15,652 nucleotides of DNA from Coriobacteriaceae bacterium (lineage in GTDB: Bacteria > Actinomycetota > Coriobacteriia > Anaerosomatales > SLCP01). The position numbers and the translations under genes are program-made. Below the pieces are notes generated by a model. The model saw only the letters and a program-made list of their open reading frames with translations, made no database searches and was not told the DNA's origin. Positions 10,546-15,652 of this stretch are shown here, one piece after another (the first letter of the stretch is position 1; every line of letters begins with the position of its first letter). The stretch spans positions 1-15,652 of the forward strand of contig PWVH01000162.1 of NCBI GenBank assembly GCA_003563465.1. The letters are read 5' to 3'.

Positions 10546-10881
10546 ATGGAGGTCCACTTCGCCACGAAGAAGCTCGCCGACACCCTTACGCAGCACAAAC
10601 GGAGGGTGCGTGAGTATGGCGACCTCGCGGAGAAGATCCACCGCCGCATACTGGAGCTGATGGCGGCTGACACCCTCGAGGTCATGCGCTACGCCCCGGG
10701 TAGATGTCACGAACTGAAAGGTGACAGGGCTGGTCAACTCGCGGTCAGCATCACCGGCAACCTCCGTCTCGTCTTCCGGCCACGCGATGAACCTCCCCCT
10801 ACGAAAGACGACGGCGGCCTCGACTGGACAGCTGTCACGGCGATCACCATCTTGGAGGTGACGGACTACCATGGCGACTGA
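10546..10881 (+). CDS. higB: HigB/RelE-type mRNA interferase toxin
   Basis: This 111-aa protein has the HigB signature: N-terminal strand MEVHFATKKL, a charged helix pair, then RCHELKGDRAGQLAVSITGN (53-72), RLVFRP (74-79) and a C-terminal strand TILEVTDYH (101-109). The conserved HELKGDR and GN-RLVF segments belong to the RelE/HigB fold that cleaves mRNA on the ribosome. An insertion of about 15 residues (DEPPPTKDDGGLDWT) sits in the last loop. The open frame extends upstream, but ATG 10546 is chosen because GAGGT lies four bases before it and because the operators occupy the DNA further upstream. It overlaps the antitoxin gene by 11 nt. The toxin-first order is typical of higBA. Confidence 0.92.
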   Translation: MEVHFATKKLADTLTQHKRRVREYGDLAEKIHRRILELMAADTLEVMRYAPGRCHELKGDRAGQLAVSITGNLRLVFRPRDEPPPTKDDGGLDWTAVTAITILEVTDYHGD

Positions 10882-11977
10882 GTACAAATACGACCCTAGA
10901 ACCGACCTGCCTATCGCTCCAGGAGAGACCATCCGGGAGATTCTCGAAGATCGGGGAATCTTGCAGGCCGATTTCGCCGTGCGCCTGGGCAGGACCGAGA
11001 AGTTCGTCAGCCAGCTGGTCAACGGCAAAGCCCCTCTCACACATGACACCGCGGTCGAGCTGGAGAAGGTTCTGGGAGTCCCCTCATCGTTTTGGAACAA
11101 GCTTGAATCCATCTACCGCGATGCGCTTGCACATCAGCGCCAGAAGGCCGACTCCGCGGAACAGGCCGAGTGGGCCAAGTCGTTCCCGCTCAAGGAGATG
11201 GAATCGCACGGATGGATCGCGCGCGAAACCGGCCCTGCCGAGCAGGCCGAGGAGCTCCTTCGCTACTTCGGCGTCGCCACGATCGACGCCTACAGAGAAT
11301 ACTGGGGCGCGGACAAGCGGCTCGCTGCACGAATGAGCACCGCTTACACCGCCGAGACGCCCGCGATCACCGCGTGGCTGCGAGCGGGAGAGCGTCAGGC
11401 TGAGGGAATCCACACCGAGCCGTTCAACGAGTCGACGTTCCGAGAGGTTCTTCGCGAACTGCGCTCAGCGACCCAGATGGATCCCACACAATGGCAGCCG
11501 CTGATGGTAGAGCGGTGCGCCACCACCGGCGTCGCGGTCGTGTTCGTCCCGGAACTGCCTCGAACCCGGTGCTTCGCAGTGAGCTGGTGGCCCAACAGGT
11601 CGCGAGCGGTGATTCAGCTCAGCCTCCGATATAAGACCGACGACCAGTTGTGGTTCAGCTTCTTCCACGAGGCGGGGCACGTACTGCTGGACGACCGACG
11701 CAACGGTCGCATCTCGGACCTGAACGGCGACCCTATCGCCGAGGAACGAGCGAATGCGTTCGCCGCCGACTTCCTGATTCCGCCCGAGAAGTACGATGCG
11801 TTCAGGTCGCAGCCCGCCCGGCCGAGCAAGACCCGCGTGAAGGCGTTCGCCGAGGAGATCGGAATCGCGCCGAGCATCGTGGTCGGGCGTCTGCAGCGGG
11901 ACGAGGTCATCCCCTACAGTAATATGAATGACCTCAAGACCAAGCTGGACTGGAACCGAACGAGTGCCGCAACCTAA
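10871..11977 (+). CDS. higA: HigA-type antitoxin fused to ImmA/IrrE-like metalloprotease domain
   Basis: This 368-aa protein begins with a HigA-like XRE helix-turn-helix (about 16-80: APGETIREILEDRGI, QADFAVRLG, VSQLVNGKAPLT, AVELEKVLGVPSSFW). A helical middle part follows, then an ImmA/IrrE-type domain with the zinc motif HEAGH (266-270) and EERANAFAADFLIP (291-304), whose glutamate is the usual third ligand. HigA antitoxins are normally about 100 residues; the long version is a known variant that may neutralise the toxin, repress the operon and cleave itself or another regulator in response to a signal. Only the domain pattern is seen here. GGAGGTGA (10854-10861) precedes ATG 10871 by 9 nt. 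The start lies within the toxin gene, so translation is coupled. Confidence 0.9.
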   Translation: MATEYKYDPRTDLPIAPGETIREILEDRGILQADFAVRLGRTEKFVSQLVNGKAPLTHDTAVELEKVLGVPSSFWNKLESIYRDALAHQRQKADSAEQAEWAKSFPLKEMESHGWIARETGPAEQAEELLRYFGVATIDAYREYWGADKRLAARMSTAYTAETPAITAWLRAGERQAEGIHTEPFNESTFREVLRELRSATQMDPTQWQPLMVERCATTGVAVVFVPELPRTRCFAVSWWPNRSRAVIQLSLRYKTDDQLWFSFFHEAGHVLLDDRRNGRISDLNGDPIAEERANAFAADFLIPPEKYDAFRSQPARPSKTRVKAFAEEIGIAPSIVVGRLQRDEVIPYSNMNDLKTKLDWNRTSAAT

Positions 11978-12053
11978 CGTTGCCTATTGCACGAACAACC
12001 GAATCGCGACCGATTACGCACGAGTCTCACCAATGTGTTCTCGGAGGTTGGTC

Positions 12054-12662
12054 ATGACTGCCATAATCTCGCAGCTGAATGCAATGGGCACTCAGAATCT
12101 GCTCACGCTAGCGCTGGTGGCGATCACGGCTCTGTACGTGATCCTTACCGGCCGACTGGCCCGTTCTGCAGCCAAACAGGTTGAGTTGATTACGCGGCCC
12201 AGGATCTCTGCGGCATTCCTTATCGATGAGGGCAATAGCGTCTACCTGAGAATTCAGAATACCGGGGCAACCGGTGCGGAGAGGGTGCGGCTTCGCCTCG
12301 ACAGAAACGTTGTACTAGAGAGAGGTAATCTTGGCGAAACCGATCTCTTCAGACACGGAACCGCCTGGATGCCACCGGGCTCAGTACACGACTATGCGGT
12401 TGGCACCGGGCCGGACGTGCTAGCCGAACAAGCGGAAGCAGGCCCCTTCACTATCACGGCAGAGTATGTCTTCGGAAAGAAGCGATACCTAGAAGAACAC
12501 ATCTTGGACTTCGCAGCTTTCAGCGGAAGTCTGGCTCCTCGTTACTCCGCCGAAGCGCAAGCACTGAGAGAGCTGAACAAGCGTATGGGTCAACTGACGA
12601 AGGAAGTGGCCGCCTTGCAGCAAACCATTGCCGGACTCCGCAAAGGCGAACTGACTAAGTAA
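12054..12662 (+). CDS. Small membrane-anchored protein of unknown function with C-terminal coiled coil
   Basis: This 202-aa protein starts at ATG 12054, which has an excellent GGAGG (12043-12047) six bases upstream; the longer open frame from 11928 lacks support and overlaps the antitoxin gene. Residues 13-33 (QNLLTLALVAITALYVILTG) form one transmembrane helix after a short outer tail. A predicted cytoplasmic or periplasmic beta-rich domain follows (about 48-155: ISAAFLIDEGNSVYLRIQNT through FTITAEYVFGKKRY), then a coiled coil (165-198, ALRELNKRMGQLTKEVAALQ). I do not recognise the family and assign no function. It follows higBA by 76 bp and could be its third gene. Its end overlaps the hsdS end by 8 nt on the opposite strand. 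Its codon use looks less GC-rich than its neighbours, which may indicate separate acquisition. Confidence 0.78.
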   Translation: MTAIISQLNAMGTQNLLTLALVAITALYVILTGRLARSAAKQVELITRPRISAAFLIDEGNSVYLRIQNTGATGAERVRLRLDRNVVLERGNLGETDLFRHGTAWMPPGSVHDYAVGTGPDVLAEQAEAGPFTITAEYVFGKKRYLEEHILDFAAFSGSLAPRYSAEAQALRELNKRMGQLTKEVAALQQTIAGLRKGELTK

Positions 12663-13881
12663 TGCTCAGTTCTCCCGAAAGCAGCCGGGGCAAGAGTGCA
12701 TCTCTCAGATTCGCAAGAGTCACAGACTCAGCAAGCAACTGCTCCATCCTTGACCGAACCGGTCGCGTCGCTTCCTCGTACTCTTGAACTAGCTCGACAG
12801 GCGGCATCGGGAAGCGCAGTCCAGGAATGCTCCTGACATTCAAGGCACTGAGTATGGTGCCCGCATCGAGCTTCAACTCAATCTCAGCTTTCATCATCGG
12901 TGATCGCAGTAGCTCGATGATATAGGTCGGATAGGGAAACTCGGGCCTGAGTCGCACCCCAGTCATGTTCCTACCCAGTGCGGCCCTCAGCCCCTGAGGC
13001 AGCTGCGCAACCGCTCCCGACCTTCCGACGTTGGTGATCACGCAGTCGCCCGCACGTGCCTCCATCCTTGAAGTCCATGTCGCGTAGTCAGCTTCTGAGA
13101 TGCAATACGTGTCACCCATGTCTATCAGGCCGTCATCGCGAATGTTCTTCAACTGCAGCAGCGGCGGGCCCAAATCCATACGCTCAGGCTTCTTCGAGTG
13201 CAAGCAGTCGATGACTTCCGCAATGTCCCCCACTGTTGCCACGCTCCAGCCACTCGGAATAGGACCCAGCGGGGATCCAACTCGATCGTGCGCCGAAATC
13301 TCAAACTCGACGAACCAAGACTTGAAGATGGCTTGCGCCAGTTCGTCAAGGGTTCGGCTCATCCGGCGGTTCAGCTCGATCTTGTCGTCCAGCGCCCCTA
13401 GCATGGAGGCGATGCGACGCTGCTCGTCGAGCGGCGGCAGCGATATCCGCAAACCCTCAAGGGCAGGAATTCGAAGATTGCTGACGGTTGAGCCCGTACC
13501 CTCGTGTCCACCGATCTGCCACTGAACGCCCGGAGACTGCAGGGCGTACAGGAGATAGCGGGGAACGACCTTGTCCGAGTCTGGTCGCAAGAGCACTATA
13601 CGCTGCCCAAGGCAACATTCCAGTCCCTCGGGAATCATCGCGCATTCACCCATTGGCGCTTCACGAGTAATCACGATGTCCCCTGTGGTGGGCTTCGCTC
13701 GTCTGATTCTATCCCGGAAATGCTCTGTATCAGTGAAGCTTCGCTCGGCCAAGTCCAATCGGCCGCCCCTGATGTTCTTGCTGCGAATGACTATGTGACC
13801 CGAGTCCGTCCAAACGGGTGTGGAATGCGGGCAGTCGACGACGAGCTCACAGAGCGACTCGAGGGGAACTTCAGAACCCAT
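12655..13881 (-). CDS. hsdS: Type I restriction enzyme specificity subunit (HsdS)
   Basis: This 408-aa protein reads the DNA target for the type I RM complex. It has two target-recognition domains (about 1-148 and 205-355). Each is followed by a conserved helical spacer: LPPLDEQRRIASMLGALDDKI (about 148-168) and FPMPPVELVQEYEEATRPVR to LRDALLPRLLSGEL at the end. ATG 13881 overlaps the hsdM stop in ATGGGTTCTGA, a common coupled arrangement, and is preferred over the in-frame ATG 12 codons upstream. The two target domains determine a bipartite DNA sequence that cannot be read from the protein alone. The 3' end converges on the membrane-protein gene. No terminator is evident at that junction. 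Confidence 0.96.
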   Translation of the reverse strand: MGSEVPLESLCELVVDCPHSTPVWTDSGHIVIRSKNIRGGRLDLAERSFTDTEHFRDRIRRAKPTTGDIVITREAPMGECAMIPEGLECCLGQRIVLLRPDSDKVVPRYLLYALQSPGVQWQIGGHEGTGSTVSNLRIPALEGLRISLPPLDEQRRIASMLGALDDKIELNRRMSRTLDELAQAIFKSWFVEFEISAHDRVGSPLGPIPSGWSVATVGDIAEVIDCLHSKKPERMDLGPPLLQLKNIRDDGLIDMGDTYCISEADYATWTSRMEARAGDCVITNVGRSGAVAQLPQGLRAALGRNMTGVRLRPEFPYPTYIIELLRSPMMKAEIELKLDAGTILSALNVRSIPGLRFPMPPVELVQEYEEATRPVRSRMEQLLAESVTLANLRDALLPRLLSGELSIT

Positions 13882-15418
13882 AGCCGAGCCGCTCCAGGTT
13901 CTTCTCAATCTCGTCATCGAGGCGCTGGCCCTCGGCCATCTGCTCGGCGAGTTCGGTGCTCAGGCGCTTCATCTTCTCGTCGAACGGCTCGGCGTCTTCC
14001 TCGGCGGGTGGAGCGCCCACGTAGCGACCGGGCGTGAGCACGAAGCCGTGCTCGGCGACCTCTTCGAGCGCGGCCGACTTACAGAAGCCGGGCACGTCCT
14101 GGTACTCGGCCTCGACGTCGGGATCGTTGCGCCAGGCGTGGTAGGTGGTGGTGATCTTGGAGATGTCCTCGGCGGTCAACTCACGGTGCGTGCGGTCTAC
14201 CATCGAGCCCATCTGACGGGCGTCGATGAAGAGGATCTCTCCTCGGCGATCGCGGAAGCGGTTGTTGTGCTTGTCGCGCGCGAGGAACCACAGGCATACC
14301 GGAATCTGCGTGGAGTAGAAGAGCTGACCGGGGAGCGCGAGCATGCAGTCGACGAGGTCGGCCTCAACGATGCTCTGGCGGATCTGGCCCTCGCCCTTCT
14401 GGCTCGACGACATCGAGCCGTTGGCGAGCACGAAGCCGGCAAGCCCGGTGGGCGCGAGGTGGCTGATGAAGTGCTGCACCCACGCGAAGTTCGCGTTGCC
14501 CGCAGGCGGCGTGCCGAACTGCCAGCGCTTGTCGTCTTTGAGGAGCGCGCCGTTCCAGTCGGAGTCGTTGAACGGCGGGTTTGCGAGCACGTAGTCGGCC
14601 TTGAGGTCGGGATGTGCGTCGGCGTGGAACGTGTCGCCGTGGCCGATCTGGGCGTCGATCCCTCGGATGGCGAGGTTCATCTTGGCGAGGCGCCACGTGG
14701 TGTAGTTGGACTCCTGGCCGTAAACGGAGATGTCGCCGATGCGTCCGCCGTGCTCCTCGATGAAGCGCTCGGACTGCACGAACATGCCGCCCGAGCCGCA
14801 GCACGGGTCGTAGACGCGGCCCTTGTAGGGCGCAAGCATCTCGACGAGCAGGCGCACGATGCACTGCGGGGTGTAGAACTCGCCGCCCTTCTTGCCCTCG
14901 GCAGAGGCGAACTGCGAGAGGAAGTACTCGTAGGTGCGGCCGAGCACATCCTTGCTTCGGCTCGCCTTATCGCCGACCGCGATGTTGGAGACCATGTCGA
15001 CGAGCTGCCCGAGGCGCATCTTATCGAGCCCGGGGCGCGCGTAGTCCTTGGGGAGCACGTCTTTGAGTGAGGGATTGTCACGCTCGATGGCGATCATGGC
15101 CGCGTCAATCGTCTGGCCGATCGTGGGCTGCTTGGCGGCCTCCCTAAGCACGTGCCAGCGCGCCTCCTTGGGGACCCAAAAGACGTTGGCGCCGCTGTAC
15201 TCGTCGCGGTCTTCAGGGTCGGCGCCCTCGGCAGCCTCGGCCTCGAGAATGGCGTGCTGCTCCTCGAAGGCATCGGAGATGTACTTCAGGAAGAGCAGGC
15301 CGAGCACGACGTGCTTGTACTCGGCGGCGTCCATCGAGCCGCGGAGCGCGTCGGCGGCCTTCCAGAGCTCGGCCTCGAAGCCGACGTTGGCGCCGTTAGA
15401 GTTGCGTGCGCGAGCCAT
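13871..15418 (-). CDS. hsdM: Type I restriction enzyme DNA methyltransferase subunit (HsdM)
   Basis: This 515-aa N6-adenine methyltransferase pairs with HsdS to modify the host target. It opens with the HsdM N-terminal helical domain (FEAELWKAADALRGSMD, about 14-30). Motif I DPCCGSGGM lies at 204-212 (usually DPACGSGGM) and the catalytic NPPF at 280-283. GKKGGEFYTP (176-183) precedes motif I as in most HsdM proteins. ATG 15418 is chosen over the longer frame from 15532: GGAGGT stands immediately upstream and the N-terminus matches the family. Length is normal. The 129-bp region before it (15419-15547) shows only weak promoter-like matches. hsdS follows with an 11-nt overlap, while hsdR is far downstream. 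Confidence 0.97.
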   Translation of the reverse strand: MARARNSNGANVGFEAELWKAADALRGSMDAAEYKHVVLGLLFLKYISDAFEEQHAILEAEAAEGADPEDRDEYSGANVFWVPKEARWHVLREAAKQPTIGQTIDAAMIAIERDNPSLKDVLPKDYARPGLDKMRLGQLVDMVSNIAVGDKASRSKDVLGRTYEYFLSQFASAEGKKGGEFYTPQCIVRLLVEMLAPYKGRVYDPCCGSGGMFVQSERFIEEHGGRIGDISVYGQESNYTTWRLAKMNLAIRGIDAQIGHGDTFHADAHPDLKADYVLANPPFNDSDWNGALLKDDKRWQFGTPPAGNANFAWVQHFISHLAPTGLAGFVLANGSMSSSQKGEGQIRQSIVEADLVDCMLALPGQLFYSTQIPVCLWFLARDKHNNRFRDRRGEILFIDARQMGSMVDRTHRELTAEDISKITTTYHAWRNDPDVEAEYQDVPGFCKSAALEEVAEHGFVLTPGRYVGAPPAEEDAEPFDEKMKRLSTELAEQMAEGQRLDDEIEKNLERLGYGF

Positions 15419-15547
15419 GCGACCTCCGAGGGCTTGAGGGCCGCCGCGTCCCCTGGCGACGGTAGGGCTATGGTAGCGCAAGGGAGTGACAGGGGGTGGC
15501 GAGCATCTATCGGAACCGGAAGTCCCCGACAACCCCAGGATTACCGA

Positions 15548-15652
15548 CTACGCCCATCTGCCAGGACGTACTGTACTGCGAACGTACTTCGTGAAGGCCG
15601 GGGACTTGGCCACTTTGTCCTCAGCCCAGTCCTTGTCTTTGTTGAAGTGGGC
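15548..15652 (-). CDS. C-terminal 34 codons of an unidentified protein (enters at window edge)
   Basis: From the right edge the minus strand reads AHFNKDKDWAEDKVAKSPAF and onward to a TAG stop at 15550-15548. The charged, aromatic composition and GC-rich third positions look like real coding sequence. It ends 129 bp upstream of hsdM on the same strand. The fragment is too short to assign a family; it may be another accessory gene of the same locus. Confidence 0.5.
   Translation of the reverse strand, partial: AHFNKDKDWAEDKVAKSPAFTKYVRSTVRPGRWA

Noticed and set aside
11928..12053. Longer start for the membrane protein at 11928
   Set aside because: It would overlap the antitoxin gene and add 42 unlikely residues. 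ATG 12054 has a GGAGG at ideal spacing and places the membrane helix near the N-terminus.
13820..15070. Long plus-strand open frame of 416 codons
   Set aside because: It lies entirely opposite hsdM and the hsdS start, whose motifs are intact. Its valine- and arginine-rich content is typical of an antisense shadow in GC-rich DNA.
15419..15532. Longer HsdM start at 15532
   Set aside because: The extra 38 residues are Pro/Arg/Gly-rich and unlike the family. ATG 15418 has a GGAGGT site and begins the conserved N-terminal domain.
15419..15547. hsdM promoter (TTGTCG, 17 bp, TAGATG on the minus strand)
   Set aside because: The -10 matches consensus at only three of six positions, so it is not reported as a feature.

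Overview
The window is a GC-rich bacterial defence island. Gene-dense layout, frequent GTG starts, strong GGAGG-type ribosome binding sites and one apparently near-leaderless gene suggest an actinobacterial-type or similar high-GC genome. No taxonomic marker gene is present, so this is an impression only. I see no tRNA, rRNA, CRISPR array, insertion sequence or integrase.

Most genes run leftward (minus strand). From right to left they are: the last 34 codons of an unidentified gene; hsdM and hsdS of a type I restriction-modification (RM) system; a rightward block (a HigB-like toxin, a HigA-type antitoxin fused to an ImmA/IrrE-like HEAGH protease domain, and a small membrane protein) that converges on hsdS with an 8-nt overlap; a large primase-helicase of the TOTE conflict-system type; a short decayed gene remnant; an AbiEi/AbiEii-like antitoxin and nucleotidyltransferase pair; hsdR; an Mrr-like restriction endonuclease; a PD-(D/E)XK nuclease with four clustered C-terminal cysteines and one N-terminal cysteine, as in Cas4/AddB-type iron-sulfur nucleases; and the first 55 codons of an unidentified gene.

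The type I RM system is therefore split: about 7 kb of other conflict genes lie between hsdS and hsdR. hsdR overlaps the AbiEii-like gene (TGATG), which overlaps the AbiEi-like gene, and the Mrr-like gene follows hsdR after 10 nt. These four genes look like one transcript. The only promoter-like signal I find for it lies at the AbiEi-like start codon, where an 8-bp inverted repeat flanks the -10 element. This suggests that production of the restriction subunit is tied to the antitoxin's autoregulation. The divergent higBA promoter carries two perfect TTTACC-N5-GGTAAA palindromes, likely the operators of the HigA-type regulator.

The points most worth a second look are this hsdR wiring, the nuclease-like domain on the AbiEi-like protein, the iron-sulfur-type nuclease outside any CRISPR context, the TOTE enzyme nested inside an RM locus, and the membrane protein downstream of higBA.
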